This document shows, piece by piece, positions 44,280 through 55,061 of a stretch of DNA of 64,000 nt. Source of the stretch: Pseudomonas peradeniyensis (GTDB lineage Bacteria; Pseudomonadota; Gammaproteobacteria; Pseudomonadales; Pseudomonadaceae); the NCBI RefSeq assembly GCF_014268935.2, contig NZ_JABWRJ020000002.1, forward strand, positions 1 through 64,000, given 5' to 3'. Position 1 is the stretch's first letter. Each line of letters starts with the position of its first letter. The notes under the pieces are model-generated. The model searched no databases. It saw nothing but the letters and a program-made list of their open reading frames with translations, and was not told where the DNA came from. A program made the position numbers and the translations under genes.

Positions 44280-44580
44280 GGAGCGCTCCTGGCGGCTAAA
44301 TCAGGTCACTAAATAGGGAGTGAGCTTCTCTTGTCCTAAATACGCCGAAGGCCGGTTGCCACTGGCACGGATGGAGGTCGAAGGACCGCGCGGGATCGCC
44401 GCAGGCTCGACCAGAGCTCATAAACCCGCCGGGGATGTCTGGCGATGGATAGCCCGATTCTACACGGCTGGCGCGAGGAGGGAATGAAAACCGGCCGGCT
44501 GGGCGGCGCGCTAACTATCTAGCGCTTGTCCGGGCTTGCACAGCGTTAGCGTGAATGGAAATCCATTGCCACAACAGGGC
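44280..44580. other. Gene-free divergent gap between ilvD and the PI-PLC-like gene
   Basis: No supported gene. It holds the ilvD leader and promoter on one side and the leader of the PI-PLC-like gene on the other. I see no convincing hairpin terminator, riboswitch or repeat in it. A short AT-richer stretch at 44310-44345 is the most likely place for the ilvD promoter. Confidence 0.4.
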
Positions 44581-45663
44581 ATGACCATGCACGTTCTCCG
44601 TTACCTGCTTTACCTTGGCTGCCTGCTCTGCAGCCTGGCGGGCTTTGCCTCCCCTCACCTCGACGACGCCTATGCCCACGACGACAGCGATCCGTTTACC
44701 GACAGGAGCACCTGGATGAAATCGATCCGGGATGACGTACGCCTCAGCGAGATGGCGCTCCCCGGCACCCATGACTCGGCAACCTTCGACCTGAGCCTGT
44801 TCCCGGTCGTCAATGAGGTCGTCAGCACCCAGGCGTTGAGCTTCGACGAGCAGTTGAAGTACGGCATCCGGGTGCTGGATCTGCGGGTCCGCCGGACAGG
44901 CGATGCACTGGCCCTGCACCATGGGCCGATCTTTCTGGAGCGAATGCTGGGGGATGCGCTGCAGGCGATCCAGCGCTTTCTGCAGGCCAACCCCAGTGAG
45001 ACGGTCCTGTTCAGGGTCCGGGAAGAGCACACGGCGGACACCAACGTGGGCCTGGACCTGGCGCAGGTCTTCGAGCGCTACATGCAGCAATACTCGGCCG
45101 TGTACCTGCAGGCGCCGCGCAGCAACGTCACGCTGGGCGAAGCCAGGGGCAAATTCGTCGTGCTGTCCAATATCGGCAACCTCAATCCGTATGGCTTGAG
45201 CTACAGCAACTTCGACATCCAGGATGACTGGAAGCTCGAAACCAACTGGGACCTGCACGAGAAGTACCTGAAGATCAGGCGGCAGTTGCACCGGGCCGCG
45301 GCGGGCAGCCCGGACACCTTCTATGTGAACTACCTGTCGGGCAGCGTGGGGGCGTTTCCGTACTTCGTCGCCAGTGGCCATGTCAGCGCCGGCACTGGTG
45401 CGCCCAGGCTGTCCACTGGCTTGCTGGCGCTGGACGATGTCGACTGGTACCCGTACTTTCCGCGGACCACCTGCCTGGGCAAGCTGTGCACGATCTCCTT
45501 CGAGGGTACCAACACCCTGGCCCGGGACGATATCGAGGACCTGAACGGCCCAGATCCGACCCGTCGAAGCGTCGGCATCATCATGGCCGACTTCCCGGGG
45601 GAGTCGCTGATTGCCAACATCATTGCCAACAATCACCACCCGACGCACGACCTCGGGCGGTGA
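44581..45663 (+). CDS. Secreted PI-PLC-like phosphodiesterase (phosphatidylinositol phospholipase C X domain)
   Basis: A 360-residue protein with a signal peptide (about 1-24) and a PI-PLC-like barrel. The two catalytic histidines are in LPGTHDSATFD (His64) and ALHHGPIFLE (His113 or 114), with RVLDLRVR between. FRVREEHTADTNVGLDL and KFVVLSNIG are further family-like blocks. Bacterial PI-PLCs cleave phosphatidylinositol or GPI anchors, lipids that Pseudomonas itself lacks, so the target is likely host or environmental. Start uncertain: ATG at 44581 or 44587, with no strong ribosome-binding site. Convergent with rlmI. Confidence 0.82.
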   Translation: MTMHVLRYLLYLGCLLCSLAGFASPHLDDAYAHDDSDPFTDRSTWMKSIRDDVRLSEMALPGTHDSATFDLSLFPVVNEVVSTQALSFDEQLKYGIRVLDLRVRRTGDALALHHGPIFLERMLGDALQAIQRFLQANPSETVLFRVREEHTADTNVGLDLAQVFERYMQQYSAVYLQAPRSNVTLGEARGKFVVLSNIGNLNPYGLSYSNFDIQDDWKLETNWDLHEKYLKIRRQLHRAAAGSPDTFYVNYLSGSVGAFPYFVASGHVSAGTGAPRLSTGLLALDDVDWYPYFPRTTCLGKLCTISFEGTNTLARDDIEDLNGPDPTRRSVGIIMADFPGESLIANIIANNHHPTHDLGR

Positions 45664-45677
45664 CTGTGGCTGATCGA

Positions 45678-46874
45678 TCAGCTGTTGGGCAGCAACCGGC
45701 AGGTGATGCTCTTGATGTAGCGGGTCTCGGCGATCGCCGGGTGCACCGGGTGGTCCGGGCCCTGGCCGCCGCGCTCGAGCATTTGCAGGTTGCGGTCCAG
45801 GTGGCGGGCGCTGGTCAGCAGGATGTTGTTCAGGTCGTCCTCGGGCAGGTGCATCGAGCACGAGGCGCTGACCAGGATGCCGTCCTTGGTGAGCATGCGC
45901 ATGGCCTGTTCGTTGAGGCGGCGGTAGGCGGCCTCGCCGTTCTTCAGGTCCTTCTTGCGCTTGATGAAGGCGGGCGGGTCGGCAATGATCACGTCGAAAC
46001 GCTCTTCGGCGGCCTTCAGCTCGCGCAGGGCCTCGAACACGTCGCCTTCGATGCAGGTCAGCTTCTCGCTGATGCCGTTCAGCGCGGCGTTGCGCTCGAC
46101 ACCGTCGAGGGCGAAGCCCGAGGCATCCACGCAGAACACTTCGCTGGCGCCGAACGCGCCGGCCTGCACACCCCAGCCACCGATGTAGCTGAACAGGTCG
46201 AGCACGCGCTTGCCCTTGACGTAGGGGGCCAGGCGGGCGCGGTTCATGCGGTGGTCGTAGAACCAGCCGGTCTTCTGCCCTTCGCGCACCGGGGCCTCGA
46301 ATTTCACGCCGTTCTCTTCCAGCGCGACCCAGTCCGGCACTTCGCCGTAGACGGTCTCGACATAGCGGCCGAGGCCTTCGGCGTCACGGGCGGCTGAGTC
46401 GTTCTTGAACAGGATGCCGCTTGGCTTGAGGACCTGGACCAGGGCGGCGATGACGTCGTCCTTGTGCGCTTCCATGGTGGCCGAGGCCAGCTGTACCACG
46501 AGGATGTCGAAGAAGCGGTCGACCACCAGGCCCGGCAGCAGGTCGGAGTCGCCATAGACCAGGCGGTAGCACGGCTTGTCGAACAGGCGCTCGCGCAGCG
46601 ACAGGGCCACGTTCAGGCGGTGCACCAGCAGCGACTTGTCCAGCGGCAGCTTGACGTCGCGCGACAGCAGGCGGGCGCAGATCAGGTTGTTCGGGCTCAT
46701 GGCCACCACGCCCAGGGGCTTGCCGTTGGCGGCTTCGAGGATGGCCTGCTGGCCGGCCTTCAGGCCCTGCAGCGGGGTCGCGGCGACGTCGACTTCATTG
46801 CTGTAGACCCACAGGTGGCCGGCGCGCAGGCGGCGGTCGGCATTGGCTTTGAGGCGAAGGCTGGGCAGGGACAT
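45678..46874 (-). CDS. rlmI: 23S rRNA (cytosine-C5)-methyltransferase RlmI-like
   Basis: A 398-residue SAM-dependent methyltransferase. The N-terminal PUA-like domain (about 1-80: SLRLKANADRRLRAGHLWVY) is followed by a Rossmann methyltransferase core: RVLDLFSYIGGWGVQAGAFG (SAM motif I), VIIADPPAFIKRKKDL (motif IV) and the cysteine region LVSASCSMHL. Size and architecture match RlmI, which modifies C1962 of 23S rRNA in E. coli. The start follows a gap of about 200 bases shared with the HDOD gene. Confidence 0.9.
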   Translation of the reverse strand: MSLPSLRLKANADRRLRAGHLWVYSNEVDVAATPLQGLKAGQQAILEAANGKPLGVVAMSPNNLICARLLSRDVKLPLDKSLLVHRLNVALSLRERLFDKPCYRLVYGDSDLLPGLVVDRFFDILVVQLASATMEAHKDDVIAALVQVLKPSGILFKNDSAARDAEGLGRYVETVYGEVPDWVALEENGVKFEAPVREGQKTGWFYDHRMNRARLAPYVKGKRVLDLFSYIGGWGVQAGAFGASEVFCVDASGFALDGVERNAALNGISEKLTCIEGDVFEALRELKAAEERFDVIIADPPAFIKRKKDLKNGEAAYRRLNEQAMRMLTKDGILVSASCSMHLPEDDLNNILLTSARHLDRNLQMLERGGQGPDHPVHPAIAETRYIKSITCRLLPNS

Positions 46875-47072
46875 GACGTCGCTCCGGGAAAAAAGAGCGG
46901 GAGTATACCGTGTTGGCCTCGGCTGCGCTGGTGGGCGCGACCAAGCGCGAGCCTCGTCTTGGGGCTGGCCTGTTACAGCAGGCTAAAGAAATTCTTGGAT
47001 CCAACGATCCACTGATAGTTACCCTGCCGGTGTACAGGGTTAGAATCCCCCGTCCCCAGCGAGAATGCACGA

Positions 47073-47945
47073 ATGTCCCAGGAACTTACCGCCGAACAGA
47101 TCCAGCAAGCCCTGCAGGGCATCACCATCCCGCCGCAGCCGCAGATCATGGTCGACCTGCAGTTCGAGCAGTACATGCCCGACCCGGACCTTGAGACCAT
47201 CGCCAAGCTGATCAGCCAGGACCCGGGTCTGTCCGGCGCCCTGCTGAAACTGGTCAACTCGGCGCAGTTCGGCCTGGCGAACAAGATCGGTTCGATCCAG
47301 CGCGCCGTGAACCTGTTGGGTAGCCGTTCGATCATCAACCTGATCAACGCTCAGTCGATCAGGGGTGAAATGACCGACGAGACCATCGTCACCCTCAACC
47401 CGTTCTGGGACACCGCCCAGGACGTGGCCATGACCTGCCTGACCCTGGCCAAGCGCACCGGCATCCAGGCGGTGGACGAGGCCTACACCCTGGGCCTGTT
47501 CCACGACTGCGGCGTGCCGCTGATGCACAAGCGCTTCCCCAACTACATGGAAGTGCTGGAGGAGTCCTACGCCAAGGCCAATGACGAGGTCCGCGTGGTG
47601 GACACCGAGAACCGCGTGTTCAACACTAACCACTCGGTGGTCGGCTATTTCACCGCCAAGTCCTGGCGCCTGCCGGAGCACATCAGCGCCGCCATCGCCA
47701 ACCACCACAACGCCCTGGCGGTGTTCCGCGACGAGTCCTCGCGCAATACCCAGACCCAGCTGAAGAACCTGCTGGCGGTGTTGAAGATGTCCGAGCACAT
47801 CTGCGCCTCCTACCGCGTGCTGGGCAACCAGAGTGTCGACCATGAGTGGAACATGGTTGGCCCGCTGGTGCTGGACTACATCGGCCTGACCGAATACGAC
47901 TTCGAGCAGCTCAAGCAGAACATCCGCGAATTGGGCGGGCACTGA
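47073..47945 (+). CDS. HDOD domain-containing signalling protein
   Basis: A 290-residue cytoplasmic protein formed by an HDOD domain, a relative of HD-type phosphohydrolases that lacks a full catalytic set. Blocks are LISQDPGLSGALLKLVNSAQ, IQRAVNLLGSRSIINLINAQ and GLFHDCGVPLMHK. HDOD proteins act as signalling or scaffold modules, often with c-di-GMP, chemotaxis or cell-cycle links; no specific role can be assigned. The mutM ATG follows its stop after 3 bases, so the two are probably co-translated. Confidence 0.88.
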   Translation: MSQELTAEQIQQALQGITIPPQPQIMVDLQFEQYMPDPDLETIAKLISQDPGLSGALLKLVNSAQFGLANKIGSIQRAVNLLGSRSIINLINAQSIRGEMTDETIVTLNPFWDTAQDVAMTCLTLAKRTGIQAVDEAYTLGLFHDCGVPLMHKRFPNYMEVLEESYAKANDEVRVVDTENRVFNTNHSVVGYFTAKSWRLPEHISAAIANHHNALAVFRDESSRNTQTQLKNLLAVLKMSEHICASYRVLGNQSVDHEWNMVGPLVLDYIGLTEYDFEQLKQNIRELGGH

Positions 47946-47948
47946 GCC

Positions 47949-48761
47949 ATGCCGGAACTGCCAGAGGTCGAGACGACGCGGCGCGGCATCGCACCGCACC
48001 TGGAAGGGCAGCGGGTCAGCCGCGTGGTGGTGCGCGACCGGCGCCTGCGCTGGCCGATCCCGGAAGACCTCGACGTGCGCCTGTCGGGGCAGCGCATCGT
48101 CAGCGTCGAGCGCCGCGCCAAGTACCTGCTGATCAACGCCGAGGTCGGCACCTTGATCAGCCACCTGGGCATGTCGGGCAACCTGCGCCTGGTCGAACTG
48201 GGCTTGCCGGCGGCCAAGCACGAGCATGTGGATATCGAGCTCGAGTCGGGGATGATGCTGCGCTACACCGACCCGCGCCGCTTCGGGGCCATGCTCTGGA
48301 GCCTCGATCCGCTCAACCACGAACTGCTGATTCGCCTGGGGCCGGAGCCGCTGACCGACCTGTTCGACGGCGAGCGGCTGTTCCAGCTGTCCCGTGGGCG
48401 GTCGATGGCGGTCAAACCGTTCATCATGGATAACGCCGTGGTGGTGGGGGTGGGCAACATCTACGCCACCGAGGCGCTGTTCGCCGCCGGGATCGACCCG
48501 CGCCGCGAGGCGGGCGGGATCTCCCGGGCGCGTTACCTGAAGCTGGCGATCGAGATCAAGCGGGTGCTGGCGGCGGCCATCGAGCAGGGTGGGACCACCT
48601 TGCGCGACTTCATCGGTGGCGATGGCCAGCCGGGCTACTTCCAGCAGGAACTGTTCGTCTATGGACGCGGTGGTCAGCCGTGCAAGGTGTGTGGCACCGA
48701 GTTGCGTGAAGTGAAGCTGGGACAGCGGGCGAGCGTGTTCTGCCCAAAATGCCAGCGCTGA
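47949..48761 (+). CDS. mutM: Formamidopyrimidine-DNA glycosylase MutM (Fpg)
   Basis: Removes oxidised purines such as 8-oxoguanine from DNA. The 270-residue protein starts [13 protein letters not shown], so Pro2 and Glu3 are the catalytic residues once Met is removed. Other features are [20 protein letters not shown], the helix-two-turn-helix region ([20 protein letters not shown]) and a C-terminal zinc finger ([15 protein letters not shown], then FCPKC). It sits 3 bases after the HDOD gene. A REP pair follows. Confidence 0.97.
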   Translation: MPELPEVETTRRGIAPHLEGQRVSRVVVRDRRLRWPIPEDLDVRLSGQRIVSVERRAKYLLINAEVGTLISHLGMSGNLRLVELGLPAAKHEHVDIELESGMMLRYTDPRRFGAMLWSLDPLNHELLIRLGPEPLTDLFDGERLFQLSRGRSMAVKPFIMDNAVVVGVGNIYATEALFAAGIDPRREAGGISRARYLKLAIEIKRVLAAAIEQGGTTLRDFIGGDGQPGYFQQELFVYGRGGQPCKVCGTELREVKLGQRASVFCPKCQR

Positions 48762-48770
48762 TGCCTCATG

Positions 48771-48846
48771 CCCTATCGCGGGGCAAGCCCGCTCCCACGA
48801 AAGCGAGCCAAGCCAGTCGTAGGGGCGGGCTTGCCCCGCGATAGGG
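48771..48846. repeat. Paired REP-type inverted repeat (family A)
   Basis: CCCTATCGCGGGGCAAGCCC and its inverted copy near 48825-48846 (with GGGGCGGGCTTGCCCC in place of GGGAGC). It lies between convergent mutM and ggt. Confidence 0.9.
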
Positions 48847-48851
48847 CCGGA

Positions 48852-50533
48852 TCAGTCGACTACCGCCGCCTGCCCTACACCCCTGGGATCACTGGCCGCC
48901 TCCACGGTCCCGGCAGCCTTGTCCCAATAGAGCACCTGCTGATTCCCGTATTGGCGCCCGACATCCTTCAGTCGATACCCACGCCCTTCAAGCTCGACTT
49001 TCTGCCCGGCACTGAACGTCCCCGGCTCATGCTCCACCACATCCGGCAGGTACTGATGGTGATAGCGCGGCGTCGCCGGCCACTCGGCCACCGGCCGCCC
49101 TTCGAGGAAGCCCAGCACCGACAGCAGCACCATGCTCGGAATCCGGCTGCCGCCCGGCGTGCCGAAGCTGGCGAACTGGCTTGGGCTTTCGATGAAGGTC
49201 GGACTCATGCTCGACAAGGGCCGCTTGCCCGCCGCCACCGCGTTGGCCTGGCTGCCGGCCAGGCCATAGCTGTTGCTGCCGCTGGGATCGGCGGCAAAGT
49301 CGTCCATCTCGTTGTTCAGCACAACGCCGGTGCCGGGCACGCTGAACGCCGCGCCGAACGGCAGGTTGACCGACAGCGTGGCGGACACGGCATTGCCGTC
49401 GGCGTCGATCACCGTGAAGTGGGTGGTGTGGTCGCCCTCGCGCCAGGCCGGTGAGGGGGGCAGGGCGCTGCTGGGGGTGGCCTGGCGCACGTCGATGCTG
49501 TCGGCCAGGCCGGTCAGGTACTGGCGCGCCAGCAGGCGGTTGATGGGGTTGGCCACGTAGTCCGGGTCGCCCAGCAGCCCGCGGTCGCGGTAGGCCCGGC
49601 GCAGCACTTCGATCACATAATGGCTGCGCTGCACGGGCTCGGCGCTCTGCCAGGGCAGGCGCTGGAGCATGGCCAGGCTCTGGGCCAGGGCCACGCCACC
49701 GGCCGAGGGCGGTGGACTGCTGATCAGCTCGCGCTGGTCGGCCAGTGGATAACGCAGCGGCTCGCGCCAGGCGGTGTGGTAGCCGGCGAGGTCATCGAGG
49801 GTCCAGACACCGCCGGCCTGACGCACGCCATCGACCAGCCGGTGGGCCGTCGGGCCACGGTAGAAACCGTCGCGCCCATGCTCGGCCAACGCCAGCAGGG
49901 TCGCGGCCAGTTCCGGCTGGCGAATCACTGTGCCGAGCGCCGGTATGTCGTTGTCGGCGAGGAACAGCCGGGCGCTTTCGGCATTGTCGCGCAGGGCGCT
50001 CAGGCGCATGGTCGCGCGGTCACGGTAGATGCGGTCGACGACAAAGCCCTGGTTGGCCAGGCGAATGGCCGGGGCCAGGCTGTCCTTGAGCGGCAGCCTG
50101 CCGTGGGTCGCGGCCAGGTCGGCCAGCGCCTGGGGCAGGCCGGGGATGGCCGCGGCCAGTGGGCCATTGACCGACAGGCCCGGCTGCACCTGGCCGTCCT
50201 TGAGGTACATGTCGGCCCGGGCGGCGGCCGGGGCGCGTTCGCGGGCGTCGAGGAAGGCGTAGCGTGGGCTGTCAGCACTCTCGCGCAGCAGGAAGAACCC
50301 GCCACCGCCAAGGCCGGAGCCATAGGGCTCGACAACGGCCAGCGTGGCGCCAATGGCCACGGCGGCATCGAAAGCGTTGCCGCCCTGCTGCAGGATCTGC
50401 CTTGCCGCCGCGGTGGCTTCGCCGTGCGGGCTGGCGATCGCCGCCTGACCTGGCCCGGCGGCCAGGGCGCCATGGGCCAGCAGCGCCAGGAGGGCGCCGA
50501 GGGCTGCGTGGCGAAGCGCGGCGACGAACGGCA

Positions 50534-50534
<1 letters not shown>
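48852..50534 (-). CDS. ggt: Gamma-glutamyltransferase
   Basis: Periplasmic Ntn-hydrolase that cleaves or transfers the gamma-glutamyl group of glutathione. The 560-residue precursor has a signal peptide (about 1-25), a large subunit, and an autocleavage site at the threonine of DHTTHFTVIDADGNAVSAT, starting the small subunit. The conserved pair in LNNEMDDFA and RPLSSMSPTFIE is present. Its ATG overlaps the stop of the upstream ferredoxin gene by one base, so it is translationally coupled. Role: glutathione recycling and sulfur amino-acid supply. Confidence 0.94.
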
Positions 50535-50821
<287 letters not shown>

Positions 50822-50894
50822 TCAAAGCGATGGGCACAATTGTGCCGGATTCGCGCCCGCAGTGCACGCGGGCGCGACATCGTGACCGCGAGGC

Positions 50895-51485
<591 letters not shown>

Positions 51486-53084
51486 TCATGCGCCGGATGC
51501 CAGGCGGCCGACCAGCGCCTCGCTGAGCAGGGCGGTCAGGGCATAGACCGACAGCTGAGGGTTGGCGCCGATGCTGGTGGGGAACAGCGAACCGTCGTGG
51601 ACCGACAGGTTTTCCAGCTGGTGATGCCGGCCCAGGCTGTCGCACACCGCCTGGCGCGGATCCTCGCCCAGGGCGCAGCCGCCCATGACGTGGGCGCTGC
51701 CCAGGCGCATGCGAAACAGTTCCAGGGGCAGGTTGTCGATCAATGCCTTGGCGTGTTCCGGGTTGTCGGCATACCGGGCATCGCCATGCACCGGCAGCAC
51801 CCGGCGGGCACCGGCGGCGAACTGGATCTGCGCCATACTGTGCCAGGCCCGGCGCAGCCCGTCGCGCAGGTAGTCGGTGACCGGGTAGTCGAGCACCGGC
51901 GAGCCATCGCCACGCAACTCCACCTGGCCGCCCGGGCTGTCCGGGTGGAAACCATCGCGCAGCAGCGCCAGCATCACGTGGGTATGGGGCAGCTCGGCCA
52001 TGCGCAGGGCATTGTCCTGGCCATGGCCGCCGAGCAGGGTGCTGGCCAGGGCCGGGTGCAGCGGCGGGACTTCGAGCTTGTAGCCGACCGGGCCGGCGAC
52101 GCCGTCCTGCCACTGGAACTGGTCGCTGTAGATTGACTGCGGCGCGCCATAGTACGGGTCGATCTTCGTCTCGAACTGCGCGGCGCTGAAGTTGACCAGG
52201 TGCAGGAAGGTGCGCTTGCCCAGGCGCTGGTGAGGATCGGGCGCATCGGAGCGCAGCAGCAGGGCCGGGCTGTTGATGCCGCCGCCGGCCAGTACGTAAT
52301 GCCGGGCACGCACGAGCACCTGTCGGCCGGTGGGCTGGATCCCCTGAGCGTCCAGGGCCTGGCATTGCAGGTGGTCGATACGTTGGCCGTCGTGGCTGAA
52401 GCGCTCGGCACGGGCCAGGTAAAGCAATTCGCCGCCTTGCTCAAGGGTGGCCGGAATGCTGGTGACCAGCATCGACTGTTTGGCGTTGACCGGGCAGCCC
52501 ATGCCGCAGTAGCCCAGGTTCCAGCAGCCGCGCACGTTGCGCGGGATCACCGCCCAGCGCAGGCCGAGCGCCTCGCAGCCGCGACGCAACACGTCGTTGT
52601 TGGCATTGGGCGGCATCATCCAGGGGCTGATGCCCAGGTGCTGCTCCATGCGTTCGAACCAGGGCTTCAGGCTGTCGCTGTCCAGGCCCTTGACCCCATG
52701 TTCGCGGGCCCAGTGCTCCAGGGTCTGTGGCGGCGTGCGGAAACTCGAGGTCCAGTTGACCAGGGTGGTGCCGCCTACCGCCCGGCCCTGCAGGATGGTG
52801 ATGGCGCCATCCTTGCTCAGGCGGCCCAGGCCCTCCTGGTAGAGGTCGGCATAGGCCTCGTGCTCCAGCAGGTGGAAGTCGCTGCTGGTCTTCAGCGGGC
52901 CTTCCTCGATCAGCAGCACCTTCAGGCCGGCCGCGCTCAGCCGTTCGGCGGTTGTGGCGCCGCCCGCGCCGCTGCCGATCACGGCGACGTCGGCTTCGAG
53001 GCTCAGGTCCTGCTCCAGGCGCGAGCCATCGTGGGTGATCCAGCCTCGAGCGAGGCCTTGGCGAAACGGGTCGGGGACGGGCAT
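51486..53084 (-). CDS. laoA: GMC-type long-chain alcohol dehydrogenase LaoA-like
   Basis: A 532-residue FAD-dependent GMC oxidoreductase. The N-terminal Rossmann motif is VAVIGSGAGGATTAERLSAA (about residue 34), and the C-terminal block SVHDGSLFPTSIGANPQLSV completes the FAD domain. NLGYCGMGCPVNAKQSM and SAHVMGGCALGEDP are typical of long-chain-alcohol oxidases. In P. aeruginosa the syntenic cluster LaoABCR oxidises long-chain alcohols such as dodecanol from SDS. Here the same order occurs: laoA, small Tat-type partner, aldehyde dehydrogenase, divergent TetR. It is probably membrane-associated via the partner. Confidence 0.87.
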   Translation of the reverse strand: MPVPDPFRQGLARGWITHDGSRLEQDLSLEADVAVIGSGAGGATTAERLSAAGLKVLLIEEGPLKTSSDFHLLEHEAYADLYQEGLGRLSKDGAITILQGRAVGGTTLVNWTSSFRTPPQTLEHWAREHGVKGLDSDSLKPWFERMEQHLGISPWMMPPNANNDVLRRGCEALGLRWAVIPRNVRGCWNLGYCGMGCPVNAKQSMLVTSIPATLEQGGELLYLARAERFSHDGQRIDHLQCQALDAQGIQPTGRQVLVRARHYVLAGGGINSPALLLRSDAPDPHQRLGKRTFLHLVNFSAAQFETKIDPYYGAPQSIYSDQFQWQDGVAGPVGYKLEVPPLHPALASTLLGGHGQDNALRMAELPHTHVMLALLRDGFHPDSPGGQVELRGDGSPVLDYPVTDYLRDGLRRAWHSMAQIQFAAGARRVLPVHGDARYADNPEHAKALIDNLPLELFRMRLGSAHVMGGCALGEDPRQAVCDSLGRHHQLENLSVHDGSLFPTSIGANPQLSVYALTALLSEALVGRLASGA

Positions 53085-53107
53085 TTGGCGATGCTCTTGT
53101 CAGTGGG

Positions 53108-53593
53108 TCAGATCTTCGGCGGCCCTGGATAGCCGCAGGCCGCCCAGGCCTCGGGGCGTTCGTACCAGGCCATGAGCAGCAGTTGCAGCAGCGAGGCATG
53201 GCCCTGGCGCAGCAGGTTCAGCGAACTGTCCCGCCAGCGTTCGAGAAAGCGCTCCAGCTCGCTATCCGTGGCGCTGGCCCAGCCGCCCCAGATACCGGTC
53301 AGCGGCCCTCGGGTCAGGGGCAGGGTGAGCACGTCGAACAGTTGCCGGGTCAGCTTGAGCATGGCGGGCGACAGCGCTGCCAGCTTGTGGTCGAGGCTGT
53401 GCAGCACCCATTCGGTGGAAGCCTGGGTACCCGCCAGCACGACGGGTATCAGGGCCTGCAGCAGAGGCAGGTCATCATCGCGCAGGACCTGATAACCGGG
53501 CGAGGCCGCCTGCGGCGAGCAACCGACCAGGCCGGTGGCTCCCAGAAACAGGCTGGCCCCAAAGCTGAACCTGAGCAGGTCGCGACGATGCAT
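53108..53593 (-). CDS. laoB: LaoB-like small partner, Tat-type lipoprotein
   Basis: A 161-residue protein with a twin-arginine-like signal (RRDLLRFSFGASLFLG, residues 3-18) followed at once by a lipobox-like LVGC (Cys25). The remaining body is helical with several tryptophans (GIWGGWASATDSELERFLER). It resembles the small subunit that often travels with GMC dehydrogenases (gluconate 2-dehydrogenase subunit 3-like). In the P. aeruginosa system LaoB is required, but its chemistry is unclear. It lies 23 bases upstream of laoA and 12 bases after laoC. Confidence 0.82.
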   Translation of the reverse strand: MHRRDLLRFSFGASLFLGATGLVGCSPQAASPGYQVLRDDDLPLLQALIPVVLAGTQASTEWVLHSLDHKLAALSPAMLKLTRQLFDVLTLPLTRGPLTGIWGGWASATDSELERFLERWRDSSLNLLRQGHASLLQLLLMAWYERPEAWAACGYPGPPKI

Positions 53594-53605
53594 ACGCGCC
53601 GGCGC

Positions 53606-55036
53606 TCAGCGGATGAACAGCTTGTAGACCAGGCGCTGCAAGGCTTTGCCATAGGGCGGGTAGATCGTCTTGGCGGCATTGATGCGCTGCTTGGCCAGCA
53701 CGGCCTTGGCCTTGCTGAAGGTCAGGAAACCGTCGTGGCCATGGTAGTGGCCCATGCCGGACGGGCCGACGCCGCCGAACGGCAGGTCGTCCTGGGCCAC
53801 GTGCAGCAGGGTGTCGTTGAGGCAGACGCCGCCGGAGTGGGTGTCGCGCAGTACCCGTGCCTGCTCGCCCTTGTCATAGCCGAAGTAATAGAGCGCCAGG
53901 GGCCGGGGACGCTGGTTGATGTAGGCCAGTGCGTCGTCCAGGCGGTCGTAGGGCACCAGCGGCAGCAACGGGCCGAAGATCTCGTCCTGCATCACCTGCA
54001 TGCCGTCGTGCACCTGCAGCAGCAGGTGTGGCGGCAGTTGGCGGCCCTGGCGGGGTTCGTCGGGGTAGAGGTCGACCACCTGGGCGCCTTGCTCGCGGGC
54101 ATCGTCCAGCAGGCGGTTGAGGCGACCGAGCTGACGCTCGTTGATGATCGCGCTGTAGTCGGGGTTGTCGGTCAGGCGTGGGTAGAAGCGCTGCACGGCA
54201 CGCCGGTAGGCGTCGGCGAAGGCGTCCAGGCGCTCGCGGGGCACCAGCACGTAGTCGGGGGCGACGCAGGTCTGCCCGGCATTGAGGGTCTTGCCGAAGG
54301 CGATGCGTTCGGCGGCGGTGTCCAGCGGCACATCGGTCGAGACGATGGCCGGCGACTTGCCGCCCAGCTCCAGGGTCACCGGGGTGAGGTTCTGCGCGGC
54401 GGCCAGCATTACGTGGCGGCCGACGCTGGTGGCCCCGGTGAACAGCAGATGGTCGAATGGCAGGCGGGCGAAGGCCTGGCCGACCTCCACCTCGCCCAGT
54501 ACTACACTGACCAGGTCGCTGGGGAATACACGTCCAAGCAGGTCCTTGATGGCCTGCCCGCTGGCGGGCGTGGACTCGCTGAGCTTGAGCATCACCCGGT
54601 TGCCGGCGGCCAGGGCACCGGTCAGCGGGCCGATGGCGAGGAACAGCGGGTAGTTCCACGGCACGATGATCCCCACCACCCCCAGTGGTTGGTACTCGAT
54701 CCGCGCGCTGGCGGGCTGGAAGGCCAGGCCGACCTTGCGCCGCGAGGCGCGCATCCAGCGCCCCAGCTGTTTTTCCGCGTCGCGCAGGCCGAGGACCGAC
54801 GGCATCAGCTCGGCGATCAGGGTCTCGTCGCGGCTGCGGCCGCTGAAGTCGGCGTCGATGGTCGCGATCAGCGTCTCCTGCTCGGCCAGCAGCGCCTCGC
54901 GCAGGCTTTTCAGCCACTGCCGACGTTGCGCGGCCGGGGGCATCGGGTTGGCGGCGAAGGCCCGACGCAGGGCGTCGAACGTCGCTTGCAGGTCGAGGTC
55001 GGATTGCACAGGGGGGAGGACGGCAGGCGAGGTCAT
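53606..55036 (-). CDS. laoC: Aldehyde dehydrogenase LaoC-like (coniferyl-aldehyde dehydrogenase family)
   Basis: A 476-residue NAD(P)-dependent aldehyde dehydrogenase. It has the cofactor motif PWNYPLFLAIGPLTGALAAG, the general base in VTLELGGKSPAI, and the catalytic cysteine in LNAGQTCVAPDY. Like the coniferyl-aldehyde and fatty-aldehyde branch it has a hydrophobic C-terminus (YGKALQRLVYKLFIR) that may target membranes. Within the lao cluster it should oxidise fatty aldehyde to acid. I start at ATG 55036; upstream in-frame sequence is intergenic. Confidence 0.88.
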   Translation of the reverse strand: MTSPAVLPPVQSDLDLQATFDALRRAFAANPMPPAAQRRQWLKSLREALLAEQETLIATIDADFSGRSRDETLIAELMPSVLGLRDAEKQLGRWMRASRRKVGLAFQPASARIEYQPLGVVGIIVPWNYPLFLAIGPLTGALAAGNRVMLKLSESTPASGQAIKDLLGRVFPSDLVSVVLGEVEVGQAFARLPFDHLLFTGATSVGRHVMLAAAQNLTPVTLELGGKSPAIVSTDVPLDTAAERIAFGKTLNAGQTCVAPDYVLVPRERLDAFADAYRRAVQRFYPRLTDNPDYSAIINERQLGRLNRLLDDAREQGAQVVDLYPDEPRQGRQLPPHLLLQVHDGMQVMQDEIFGPLLPLVPYDRLDDALAYINQRPRPLALYYFGYDKGEQARVLRDTHSGGVCLNDTLLHVAQDDLPFGGVGPSGMGHYHGHDGFLTFSKAKAVLAKQRINAAKTIYPPYGKALQRLVYKLFIR

Positions 55037-55061
55037 GGCGGCTCCGGGGGTGATAAGTGAA

